DNA of 5,086 bases from contig DLPA01000172.1 in NCBI GenBank assembly GCA_002479815.1, positions 1 to 5,086 on the forward strand, in the 5' to 3' direction. The stretch is from a bacterium UBA7470. Its GTDB lineage: Bacteria > Pseudomonadota > Gammaproteobacteria > Burkholderiales > Burkholderiaceae_C. Every line of letters begins with the position of its first letter. Within the stretch, counting starts at the first letter, position 1. The notes beneath the pieces were generated by a model. The model searched no databases and was not told the origin of the DNA. It was given only the letters and a program-made list of their open reading frames with translations. This document shows positions 1 through 5,086 of this stretch, piece after piece. A program made the translations under genes and the position numbers.

Positions 1-218
1 TTCCAGAAGCAGGTCGTGGCAGCGGATGTGATGGTAATGCCCCGCTCTTGCTCTTGTTCCATCCAGTCCATGGTGGCTGCACCGTCGTGAACTTCACCGA
101 TTTTGTGGTTCACGCCGGTGTAAAACAGAATACGTTCTGTGGTGGTGGTTTTGCCCGCGTCAATGTGGGCCGAAATACCGATATTGCGATAGCGTTCAAG
201 TGGCGTGGTACGTGCCAT
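1..218 (-). CDS. fusA: Elongation factor G, N-terminal part (runs off the window)
   Basis: This is the start of the GTPase that drives ribosomal translocation and, with RRF, ribosome recycling in the cytoplasm. Reading from the ATG at 218-216 gives 72 whole codons beginning MARTTPLERYRNIGISAHID, nearly identical to the E. coli EF-G start. The G1 P-loop AHIDAGKT is at residues 17-24 and the switch/G2 motif RGITI at 59-63. The remaining roughly 630 residues (rest of the G domain and domains II-V) lie beyond base 1. The start is fixed by a good ribosome-binding site, GGAGAA (complement of 225-230), six bases upstream. It is the third gene of the str operon after rpsL and rpsG, with a 109-base spacer that contains two stem-loops. 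Nothing in the visible part is abnormal. The identification is essentially certain; completeness cannot be judged. Confidence 0.97.
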   Translation of the reverse strand, partial: MARTTPLERYRNIGISAHIDAGKTTTTERILFYTGVNHKIGEVHDGAATMDWMEQEQERGITITSAATTCFW

Positions 219-247
219 GAAAAATTCTCCGATGATGATGAACTAAA

Positions 248-276
248 GCCCGCTACCCCAGATAGGAGTTGCGGGC
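248..276 (-). terminator. Strong hairpin between rpsG and fusA (terminator-like or attenuator)
   Basis: In the transcript sense, GCCCGC (276-271) pairs with GCGGGC (253-248). Inside, past one A-A mismatch, ACUCC pairs with GGGGU around a UAUCU loop. That gives 6 plus 5 pairs, one of them a G-U wobble. The stem is followed by UUUAGUU, which is a poor U-run, so full termination is doubtful. A weak attenuator, an RNA-processing site or a 3' stabiliser of the rpsL-rpsG message are alternatives. The hairpin ends about 30 bases before the fusA start and leaves the fusA ribosome-binding site free. Confidence 0.5.
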
Positions 277-294
277 CTGCTTCTGATGAGCTTA

Positions 295-315
295 ACGAGT
301 AAGAGTGAAACTCGT
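295..315 (-). other. Short stem-loop just after the rpsG stop codon
   Basis: ACGAGT and ACTCGT form a perfect six-base inverted repeat around a nine-base spacer, 12 bases past the rpsG stop codon. No U-run follows it, so it is not a standard intrinsic terminator. It may fold together with the stronger hairpin at 248-276. The repeat is clear in the sequence, but a function is only inferred and a chance match of this size is possible. Confidence 0.3.
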
Positions 316-327
316 GTGAATATCAGA

Positions 328-798
328 TCAGAAGCGGAAGTGGCTGAATGCTTTGTTGGCTTCGGCCATGCGGTGAACTTCGTCACGCTTTTTCATCGCA
401 CCGCCACGACCTTCATTGGCCTCGATCAGCTCATTAGCCAAACGCAGCGCCATGGATTTTTCACCACGTTTGCGGGCTGCTTCTTTGATCCAGCGCATAG
501 AAAGCGCCAAACGGCGCACGGGACGAACTTCCACAGGCACTTGATAGTTTGCACCACCAACGCGGCGGGACTTCACTTCTACCAAAGGCTTGACGTTGTT
601 GATGGCCGCGCCAAACAACTCCAAGGGGTCTTTGCCTGTTTTTTTCTCGATTTGTTCCAAAGCGCCATAAATGATGCGCTCTGCAACCGCTTTTTTGCCG
701 CCTTCCATGATGACGTTCATGAATTTGGACAGCTCAACATTGCCAAACTTTGGATCCGGCAGGATTTCACGTTTAGGGACTTCGCGACGACGTGGCAT
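328..798 (-). CDS. rpsG: 30S ribosomal protein S7
   Basis: S7 is a primary 16S rRNA-binding protein that nucleates assembly of the 30S head and lines the mRNA exit and E-site region. In enterobacteria it is also the translational repressor of its own operon. The 156 residues are a full-length bacterial S7. It has the basic N-terminal arm MPRRREVPKREI, the helix with EGGKKAVAERI at 32-42, the rRNA-binding beta-hairpin region around residues 73-92 (VEVKSRRVGGANYQVPVEVR) and RRLALSMRWI at 95-104. The C-terminus, NKAFSHFRF, is of the short type. The ATG at 798-796 is supported by an AGAGGT ribosome-binding site (complement of 804-809), five bases upstream. It sits between rpsL and fusA as in the classical str operon. 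The leader before it is 211 bases and structured, so it is the natural place to look for S7 autoregulation. Nothing is broken or missing. Confidence 0.99.
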   Translation of the reverse strand: MPRRREVPKREILPDPKFGNVELSKFMNVIMEGGKKAVAERIIYGALEQIEKKTGKDPLELFGAAINNVKPLVEVKSRRVGGANYQVPVEVRPVRRLALSMRWIKEAARKRGEKSMALRLANELIEANEGRGGAMKKRDEVHRMAEANKAFSHFRF

Positions 799-862
799 TT
801 TTTACCTCTGTTGCTTCAGTTGGCATCCGTTGTGTACCGGACACCGCAAGAGCCTATGAATT

Positions 863-886
863 GGCGAGACTCTCACTTACTCGACC
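863..886 (-). promoter_or_regulatory. Candidate leader stem-loop proximal to rpsG
   Basis: In the transcript sense, GGUCGAG (886-880) pairs with CUCGCC (868-863). This makes six base pairs with one bulged U around an 11-base loop. It lies about 65 bases upstream of the rpsG start, within the rpsL-rpsG spacer. E. coli has the S7-binding translational operator in the equivalent spacer. That this stem takes part in such an operator is inference from position; I did not match it to the 16S rRNA S7 site. Confidence 0.33.
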
Positions 887-926
887 CCACTGCATATCAA
901 TTAAAGCAATGTACTGGGTCACTTCG

Positions 927-955
927 TTTGCACAGGTGTGCCACCCATATGCAAA
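927..955 (-). promoter_or_regulatory. Candidate leader stem-loop distal in the rpsL-rpsG spacer
   Basis: In the transcript sense, UUUGCA (955-950) pairs with UGCAAA (932-927). After a two-base bulge, UGGGUG pairs with CACCUG, using two G-U wobbles, around a GCA loop. That is a 12-pair hairpin. There is no U-run after it. Near it, GTTCACC is repeated directly within bases 963-980. Together with the stem at 863-886 it makes the 211-base spacer unusually structured, which fits an S7 regulatory leader or an RNA-processing site. The pairing is visible; the role is inferred. Confidence 0.38.
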
Positions 956-1009
956 CACCGAATGGTGAACTCACGGTGAACCCGAACAGGCCACCGACCG
1001 CAAACCCAA

Positions 1010-1387
1010 TTACTTGGCTTTCGGACGTTTTGCACCGTACTTAGAACGCGCTTGCTTGCGATCTTTCACGCCTTGCAAGTCCAGCGAACCGCGCACAATG
1101 TGGTAACGCACACCGGGCAAGTCTTTCACACGACCGCCGCGCACGAGCACGACCGAGTGTTCTTGCAAGTTGTGGCCTTCACCGCCAATGTAAGAAATCA
1201 CTTCAAAGCCGTTGGTCAAACGAACTTTGGCGACTTTACGCAGCGCAGAGTTAGGCTTCTTAGGCGTTGTGGTGTACACACGGGTGCACACGCCACGACG
1301 CTGGGGGCAGTTTTCCATGGCCGGGCTTTTGGATTTGGTCTTTTCGACCTCCCGTCCATGGCGTATCAGTTGGTTAATGGTTGGCAT
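1010..1387 (-). CDS. rpsL: 30S ribosomal protein S12
   Basis: S12 sits at the 30S decoding centre, helps control translational accuracy and is the classic streptomycin-resistance locus. The 125 residues are full length and match the betaproteobacterial form, with MPTINQLIRHGREVEKTKSK at the start and RSKYGAKRPKAK at the end. Lys43 (in TTTPKKPNS) and Lys88 (in GGRVKDLPG) are both wild type, so no common streptomycin-resistance substitution is present. Asp89 is the residue that RimO methylthiolates in E. coli. The ATG at 1387-1385 has AGGGA (complement of 1395-1399) seven bases upstream, and an extended -10 promoter lies about 60 bases upstream. It is the first gene of the str operon here. The gene upstream is a carboxypeptidase, so the rpoBC genes that precede rpsL in many bacteria are not adjacent. 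Confidence 0.99.
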   Translation of the reverse strand: MPTINQLIRHGREVEKTKSKSPAMENCPQRRGVCTRVYTTTPKKPNSALRKVAKVRLTNGFEVISYIGGEGHNLQEHSVVLVRGGRVKDLPGVRYHIVRGSLDLQGVKDRKQARSKYGAKRPKAK

Positions 1388-1447
1388 TGAAACGTCCCTA
1401 AACGTCTAAAACAAAAAACTTTCCAGCAAAAATGCGAAAAGCCCTCA

Positions 1448-1478
1448 AATATAGCATGAACACGCGGGATGTGGCCAA
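1448..1478 (-). promoter_or_regulatory. Probable promoter of the rpsL-rpsG-fusA operon
   Basis: Reading the minus strand, an extended -10 element TGC-TATATT lies at 1456-1448, five of six matches to TATAAT with the upstream TG. A weak -35-like TTGGCC is at 1478-1473, 19 bases away. The long spacer and poor -35 are what an extended -10 promoter can tolerate. Transcription would begin near 1441, giving a T-rich leader of about 54 bases before the rpsL ATG. It lies in the 104-base gap after the carboxypeptidase gene. I see no terminator in that gap, so readthrough from upstream may also feed the operon. Confidence 0.55.
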
Positions 1479-1491
1479 GACTTAAGCCGTT

Positions 1492-2679
1492 TTACTTCAC
1501 CCACAAGCGAATGGCATCCCATGCACGCCCCAAAATGCCGGCCTCTTCCACCGTCTCTAGCACCTTCAGCGGCACCTCGACGACCACAGAACCATCGGGC
1601 TGCATCACTTTGAGTGTGCCCACGGTTTGCCCTTCTTGCAGCGGAGCCATCAAAGGATCGGGGCGCACCACCTCGGTTTTGAGCTGCTTGCTGCTGCCTG
1701 TCGGTACCGAGACGATCACGCCCTCAGGCAGGCCGAGTTTGGCTTGCGACTTGCGCCCCTTCCACACCACAGGCGTGACGATGGCCTGGCCTGCTTGCGC
1801 CAAACGCACCGGCTCGTAAGCGGTATAGCCCCAATTAAGCAATTTTTGACTCTCAGTCGCCCGCACGTTTTCACTGCTGGCCCCCAACACCACGCTCAAC
1901 AAGCGGCGTTGTCCGGCGGGGCCTTCCCCCAAATCAGCGACGGTACGGCGAGCCGTCGCCACCAAGCAATACCCGGCCGCGTTGGTGTGCCCTGTTTTCA
2001 AGCCATCGACACTGGGGTCGCGGAACAACAACAGATTCCGATTGGTGTCGTTGGACGCTGGCGTACCTGCGTAGCGATAGCGTTGAATGGCGTAATAGCC
2101 GACGCGATCAGGGAAATCTTTGACCAAGCGCGTCGCCAAAGTCGCCAAGTCGCGTGCGGTGGTGATGTGACCGGGGGCGGTCAGTCCTTCAGGATTTTTG
2201 AACTGGGTTTGGTTCATCCCCAAAGCTTTGGCTTGCTGATTCATCAGCTCCACAAAGCGTTCGACCGTCCCGCCCACGCCTTCGGCCAAGGCCACCGTCG
2301 CATCATTGCCCGACTGCACAATCATGCCCTTGAGCAAGTCTTCCACTGGGACTTGCATTTTGGGATCAATGAACATACGCGAGCCGGGCATTTTCCATGC
2401 ACGTTCGCTCACGGCCAATTTTTGATTCAAATCCAGCTTTTTGGCTTTGAGCGCGTCAAACACCAAATAGGCCGTCATCAACTTGGTTAAAGAAGCCGGC
2501 TCCACAGGCATATCCGCATCTTTGGTAGCCAAGACCTGATGGGCCGTCACGTCGTACAGCAAGTAGGCTTTGGCCGCAATTTCTGGCGGTTGTAGGCTTT
2601 GTGCCAACGCAGACACACAAGAGGTACACGCCAACACAGCGGCCCAAGCCCAACGAGAAGGCATCCATTGATTCAACAT
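1492..2679 (-). CDS. dacC: Serine-type D-alanyl-D-alanine carboxypeptidase (PBP5/6 type, peptidase S11)
   Basis: A low-molecular-mass penicillin-binding protein of this family removes the terminal D-alanine from peptidoglycan pentapeptides in the periplasm, limiting cross-linking and helping maintain cell shape. From the ATG at 2679 it is 395 residues, the usual size. Residues 1-26 form an export signal with a hydrophobic stretch (WAWAAVLACT) and an ALA-Q cleavage site. All three catalytic motifs are intact: SLTK at 63-66, SGN at 123-125 and KTG at 228-230. A beta-rich PBP5 C-terminal domain follows at about 285-378. The last residues, ILGRAWDAIRLWVK, form an amphipathic helix of the kind that anchors these enzymes to the inner membrane. 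The frame also allows a TTG start at 2688; I prefer ATG 2679, but neither has a good ribosome-binding site. The alpha/beta hydrolase gene ends 29 bases upstream, so the two are probably co-transcribed. The choice between dacA and dacC as the name is arbitrary here. Confidence 0.95.
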   Translation of the reverse strand: MLNQWMPSRWAWAAVLACTSCVSALAQSLQPPEIAAKAYLLYDVTAHQVLATKDADMPVEPASLTKLMTAYLVFDALKAKKLDLNQKLAVSERAWKMPGSRMFIDPKMQVPVEDLLKGMIVQSGNDATVALAEGVGGTVERFVELMNQQAKALGMNQTQFKNPEGLTAPGHITTARDLATLATRLVKDFPDRVGYYAIQRYRYAGTPASNDTNRNLLLFRDPSVDGLKTGHTNAAGYCLVATARRTVADLGEGPAGQRRLLSVVLGASSENVRATESQKLLNWGYTAYEPVRLAQAGQAIVTPVVWKGRKSQAKLGLPEGVIVSVPTGSSKQLKTEVVRPDPLMAPLQEGQTVGTLKVMQPDGSVVVEVPLKVLETVEEAGILGRAWDAIRLWVK

Positions 2680-2708
2680 CGACAACAATCAATCTACGAA
2701 TAAAAACA

Positions 2709-3329
2709 TCAAGCAATATGCCGAACAAGCAAAGACTTGAGCAACGGCAATTGCCCATGAAAAAAATGTTCCCCACCGGGGACGACGGTCACTGGCAAAC
2801 GTTGCGGTCTGGCCCAATCCATCACCGCCGCCAGCGGCACGGTGTCGTCGGCCTCGCCGTGGATGACCAAGGTTTGCAAGTGAAGTTCCTGAGGAATGGG
2901 GGCGACCGTGAAACGGCTGGCCGCTGTTCCCACCAACACCACACGCGCGATGGCACGTTGGGCGTGCAACTGCGCCACCGCATGGCTGGTGACAAAGCCG
3001 CCAAACGAAAAGCCCGCCAAACACAAAGGCCCTTGCGGGGCTTGGGCAGCGACCACCGCCAGCAAGTCATCCAACTCGCCTTGCCCTTGATCGTGAACGC
3101 CTGTGCTTTGTCCCACGCCTCTGAAATTAAAGCGCACACAGCGCCACCCCTGCTGCACAAACGCCCGCGCCAGCGTCTGCACCACCTTGTTGTGCAAGCT
3201 TCCCCCAAACAAAGGGTGAGGATGCGCCACCACTGCCACCCCACGCGGGTCAGAAGCGGGCTGGTCTATGGCGACTTCGAGGGTTCCTGCGGGGCCGGAC
3301 TGAAGCAACATTTGAGTTTGAGCGTTCAT
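2709..3329 (-). CDS. Small alpha/beta hydrolase of the COG2945 type
   Basis: This is a cytoplasmic serine hydrolase of unknown substrate, 206 residues and with no signal peptide. The fold shows in order: an oxyanion-side HPHPLFGG loop at 36-43, RFNFRGVGQSTG at 66-77, the nucleophile elbow GFSFGG at 106-111 with Ser108, the acid in HGEADDTVP (Asp161 or Asp162), and His188 in GGEHFFHG. The complete triad argues for an active esterase-like enzyme. The HPHP-FGG and FNFRGVG-S motifs are typical of the COG2945 family, whose members lack a lid domain and are often called only predicted hydrolases or esterases. The ATG at 3329 has no strong ribosome-binding site; Met7 is an in-frame alternative. The carboxypeptidase gene follows 29 bases downstream. 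No shared pathway is known to me, so a role in envelope or peptidoglycan metabolism would be speculation. The MITE-like element ends 71 bases upstream. Confidence 0.9.
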   Translation of the reverse strand: MNAQTQMLLQSGPAGTLEVAIDQPASDPRGVAVVAHPHPLFGGSLHNKVVQTLARAFVQQGWRCVRFNFRGVGQSTGVHDQGQGELDDLLAVVAAQAPQGPLCLAGFSFGGFVTSHAVAQLHAQRAIARVVLVGTAASRFTVAPIPQELHLQTLVIHGEADDTVPLAAVMDWARPQRLPVTVVPGGEHFFHGQLPLLKSLLVRHIA

Positions 3330-3384
3330 GCGCCCGTAATGTAACGAACACAGCCCCCCATTTCCTAGGCTTTAGATCGTTTCT

Positions 3385-3390
3385 GTTATA
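3385..3390 (-). promoter_or_regulatory. Possible -10 box for the hydrolase-carboxypeptidase unit at the element edge
   Basis: TATAAC on the minus strand, five of six matches to the -10 consensus, lies directly outside the inverted-repeat element and 55 bases before the hydrolase ATG. The -35 region, 17-18 bases upstream (TCACTT or CTCACT), is poor and would lie inside the terminal repeat. A T-tract fills the spacer. AT-rich DNA yields such boxes by chance, so this is a weak call. Confidence 0.25.
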
Positions 3391-3400
3391 AAAAAAGATA

Positions 3401-3448
3401 GTGAAAAAAGTGAGCTGCTTACGCAATTTTTACAAAGCTTACAGCCTA
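3401..3448 (+). repeat. Left terminal inverted repeat of the MITE-like element
   Basis: This 48-base arm matches the reverse complement of 3580-3627 at about three quarters of aligned positions with small gaps. The core TGAGCTGCTTACGCAAT (3411-3427) is identical in both, as is the inner ACAGCCTA (3441-3448). The outermost part is an A6 tract preceded by GTG. Confidence 0.75.
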
Positions 3449-3579
3449 TATCGCTTTATAAAAAAGACCAGAAATCATCGAAATCAGATTTTTAGAAGGC
3501 TTTTTTGCAGTTGCTGAACCACATGGGCGCTGCTGAAGCTCTATTTTCATCATTTTTCACCTATTTTTTAACTATTATT

Positions 3580-3627
3580 TAGGCTGTATTGCTTTATTTT
3601 ATTGCGTAAGCAGCTCATCTTTTTTGC
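3580..3627 (-). repeat. Right terminal inverted repeat of the MITE-like element
   Basis: This is the partner arm of 3401-3448. The core ATTGCGTAAGCAGCTCA lies at 3601-3617 and TAGGCTGT at 3580-3587. A T6 tract follows the core, as an A6 tract precedes the left core. A transcript in either direction therefore ends the 17-pair stem with a U-run, although the loop would be 173 bases. Confidence 0.75.
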
Positions 3628-3694
3628 TATTAATTTTACCACCCTCAAACGAGAACGGAATACGTCTGCGGGCAAAGCAGTTCAACCAAGCCAC

Positions 3695-4759
3695 TCAGGT
3701 CAAACCCAAGAAGTAGTCGAGGATGTGGAAGTGGTCGTCATGGAATTGCGCTTCCATCTCCACCAGTTCAGAGACAGGAACCCAGCGTGCCGCCATCGCA
3801 TCGTCGGCGGCTTGGATGTCGGGCAGACGGCGTGCGCCCAGATCGAAGTAGTGGGCGTGGGTGAGCACGCGCCCGCGTTGGCTGCGGTCGGGGTGGTCAA
3901 ACAAATGCGCGGCGCGTAAGGCATGAGCCATGTCTTGTGGCAAGAGGCGCAGGCTGGTTTCTTCTTCCAATTCGCGCAAGGTCGATTGGTAGGTCGTTTC
4001 GCGGGTGTCGATGAAACCACCCGGAATGGCCCACAAGCCTTTGCCCGGCGAGCGTCCCCGCTGTATCAACAGCACATGGTCGGCGCAACGCACCACGGCA
4101 TCGACCGTGACGAACACGGGGGGATAGGGGGCGCTGGCCCACTTGGCTTTTTCTTCCGCCAGTTGTCGCCACTCGTAGGCAATGTCTGCATAGGCGGGAA
4201 GCTGCGCCCATGCGCGTAAAAACTGGGTGGTGCTGGGTGGGACGTGTTCAATCAAGGCCGCGAGGGTGGCTTCTAGCGCGTCTGTCGGGCTGGAGAAGTA
4301 GTTGCGGCGCAAGTCGCTGGCGTGCAACTCGCCATGTTGCCGCGCCAGAGCACACAGCGTCCATGTGGGAAAGTCGTTCAGATAGGCGCTGGTGGCATCT
4401 TTGTGGTGGCCGACGAGGGCAATGCGGGCACTGCGGATGGGCGCTTCTGATTGCTGTACCCATTCCGCTTCCACCAGCGCGTGTACGGCTTGCACCCAGC
4501 GTTGACCGTGGTAGAAGTCGCGCACGGGGACGAAGCGCACCCGCTCACGGTCGGCTTCGGGCAAGGCCAAGCGGATCATCTCGGCCCGCTCGCGCCATGT
4601 CAATGGATTGCGCGGGCTGCGGGCTTGGTGCGCCGAGCCGAGCACGACCACACAGCGCGGGGCCACGCTCAAGGCCAAGCGCACCAGCGCCAGTTGTCCG
4701 TTGTGAAAAATCTGGAAGCGGCCTATGCACACAGCCAAATCAAAGCGGGAGTCGGTCAT
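3695..4759 (-). CDS. nadM: Bifunctional NMN adenylyltransferase / Nudix (ADP-ribose) hydrolase
   Basis: The protein has 354 residues in two fused domains. Members of this family (for example Synechocystis slr0787 and Francisella NadM-Nudix) make NAD from NMN and ATP with the N-terminal domain, and hydrolyse ADP-ribose to AMP and ribose 5-phosphate with the C-terminal Nudix domain, in the cytoplasm. Residues about 5-165 are the nucleotidyltransferase: GRFQ at 13-16, HNGQ at 19-22 in place of the usual HxGH, VVLGSAHQARSPRNP at 38-52, and ASDLRRNYFSS at 147-157 in the place of the usual ISxTxxR motif. Residues about 212-350 are the Nudix domain. Its box runs from G248 through E254 to RELEEETSL at 262-270; the catalytic glutamates are present and the canonical Gly is Ser269. 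The ATG at 4759 follows an AGAAG-like, modest ribosome-binding site. The CoA-transferase gene ends 12 bases upstream, so the two are probably one transcript. The fused enzyme may recycle or salvage NAD. The Gln22 substitution leaves the activity of the first domain uncertain. Confidence 0.93.
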   Translation of the reverse strand: MTDSRFDLAVCIGRFQIFHNGQLALVRLALSVAPRCVVVLGSAHQARSPRNPLTWRERAEMIRLALPEADRERVRFVPVRDFYHGQRWVQAVHALVEAEWVQQSEAPIRSARIALVGHHKDATSAYLNDFPTWTLCALARQHGELHASDLRRNYFSSPTDALEATLAALIEHVPPSTTQFLRAWAQLPAYADIAYEWRQLAEEKAKWASAPYPPVFVTVDAVVRCADHVLLIQRGRSPGKGLWAIPGGFIDTRETTYQSTLRELEEETSLRLLPQDMAHALRAAHLFDHPDRSQRGRVLTHAHYFDLGARRLPDIQAADDAMAARWVPVSELVEMEAQFHDDHFHILDYFLGLT

Positions 4760-4771
4760 ACATCTTCTTTC

Positions 4772-5086
4772 TTAGGCCACGATGCGCTTGGCGCGTAAGT
4801 CGGCAATTTGTGCCTCACTCAGGCCCATGCCGCGCAACACGGCATCGGTGTCTTGGCCTAAGTCGGGGGCTGCGCGGTGCTGACCGCCGGGCGTGCGCGA
4901 CAGCTTGGGCACGATGCCCGGCACGAGCAGGGCAGTGCCATCGGCTTGGGGCAGACCTTGCAGCATCCCGCGTGCATCGTAATGCGGATCGGCGGCGATG
5001 TCGGCCACGGTGTAAATTTTTCCGGCGGGCACTTGCGCTTGGGCCAAGGCCGCCAGCACCGCGTCCACGCGGTGGCACTGTGCCCA
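4772..5086 (-). CDS. CaiB/BaiF family (family III) CoA-transferase, C-terminal part
   Basis: The last 104 codons of a CoA-transferase that moves CoA between acyl-CoA and free-acid partners. The 5' end lies beyond the window, so the catalytic aspartate cannot be seen. Reading begins WAQCHRVDAVLAALAQAQ and continues VPAGKIYTVADIAADPHYDA and ARGML, the typical C-terminal block of the family. It then has VPGIVPKLSRTPG, LGQDTDAVL and GLSEAQIADLRAK before a TAA stop. An internal GTG at 5068 could be mistaken for a start, but the frame stays open to the window edge and the family block begins earlier. The nadM gene starts 12 bases downstream. The acyl substrate cannot be deduced from this fragment. 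Confidence 0.93.
   Translation of the reverse strand, partial: WAQCHRVDAVLAALAQAQVPAGKIYTVADIAADPHYDARGMLQGLPQADGTALLVPGIVPKLSRTPGGQHRAAPDLGQDTDAVLRGMGLSEAQIADLRAKRIVA

Larger units (their letters stand above)
3401..3627. mobile_element. MITE-like inverted-repeat element, non-coding
   Basis: A 227-base AT-rich block fills most of the 365-base gap 3330-3694. Its two ends are inverted copies of each other: GTGAAAAAAGTGAGC at the left, and GCAAAAAAGATGAGC at the right when read on the other strand. A perfect 17-base repeat lies within each end, and ACAGCCTA/TAGGCTGT closes the inner side. A TA dinucleotide flanks each side (3399-3400 and 3628-3629), as expected for target duplication by the IS630/Tc1-mariner group. 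There is no transposase; the interior (3449-3579) has no credible gene. The flanks, 71 and 67 bases, hold nothing else clear apart from a weak promoter box. The element is intergenic and interrupts no gene. A large terminator or structured RNA is the main alternative. Confidence 0.6.

Noticed and set aside
286..1044. Plus-strand open frame of 252 codons across rpsG and the spacer
   Set aside because: It is antisense to S7, an unmistakable gene, and its translation has no recognisable domain. Similar plus-strand frames at 1627-2490, 2601-3344 and 3602-3919 are antisense shadows for the same reason.
1010..1387. Streptomycin-resistance allele of rpsL
   Set aside because: Lys43 and Lys88, the usual mutated positions, are both unchanged.
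2626..2628. Lipoprotein lipobox (VLAC, Cys18) in the carboxypeptidase signal peptide
   Set aside because: Leu at -2 is a poor lipobox residue. The downstream ALA-Q site and the C-terminal amphipathic helix fit a normal PBP5-type secreted and anchored enzyme better.
3541..3580. Tandem repeat of two 20-base T-rich units
   Set aside because: Only about half the positions match beyond the CTATTTT start, which low-complexity T-rich DNA explains.
3523..3582. 19-residue hydrophobic frame MGAAEALFSSFFTYFLTII inside the inverted-repeat element
   Set aside because: No ribosome-binding site is visible, and the T-rich composition of the region explains the Phe/Ile/Leu content. A toxin-like small membrane peptide is possible but unsupported.
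3401..3627. CRISPR array or simple rho-independent terminator
   Set aside because: There are only two inverted arms and no regularly spaced direct repeats, so it is not CRISPR. The 173-base loop is too long for a standard terminator, though the arms end in T-runs.
3664..3677. Terminator just after the nadM stop codon
   Set aside because: The only stem is CTGC/GCAG, four pairs, without a following U-run on the minus strand.

Overview
The window looks like chromosomal DNA of a betaproteobacterium, most likely Burkholderiales and probably Comamonadaceae. The S12, S7 and EF-G sequences are of betaproteobacterial type, and a NadM-Nudix fusion and a CaiB/BaiF CoA-transferase lie beside a D-Ala-D-Ala carboxypeptidase. 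The genus is not resolved. Every gene I can support is on the minus strand, so transcription runs from high to low coordinates.

In transcription order, 5086-4772 is the C-terminal end of a CaiB/BaiF (family III) CoA-transferase. It is followed after 12 bases by a complete bifunctional NMN adenylyltransferase/Nudix hydrolase (4759-3695), so the two are probably co-transcribed. Next is a 365-base AT-rich gap (3694-3330). Most of it is a 227-base inverted-repeat element, 3401-3627, which has 48-base imperfect ends, a perfect 17-base core repeat, a TA on each side and no transposase. It looks like a MITE and is the most unusual object here.

Below it lie a small alpha/beta hydrolase (3329-2709) and a penicillin-binding-protein-5-type carboxypeptidase (2679-1492). 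They are 29 bases apart and probably form one unit. A spacer with an extended -10 promoter (1448-1478) then leads into the streptomycin operon: rpsL (1387-1010), rpsG (798-328) and the first 72 codons of fusA (218 to the window edge). Both ribosomal-operon spacers hold stem-loops. Two are in the unusually roomy 211-base rpsL-rpsG gap, where E. coli has its S7 translational operator. Another two are in the rpsG-fusA gap, one of them a strong two-part hairpin that resembles a weak terminator or attenuator.

The translation genes are conserved and ordinary. The points that deserve a second look are the MITE-like element and its possible outward promoter, the HNGQ variant of the usually catalytic HxGH motif in the NadM domain, and the RNA structures between the ribosomal-protein genes. 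I saw no convincing wholly new system, tRNA, rRNA or CRISPR array.
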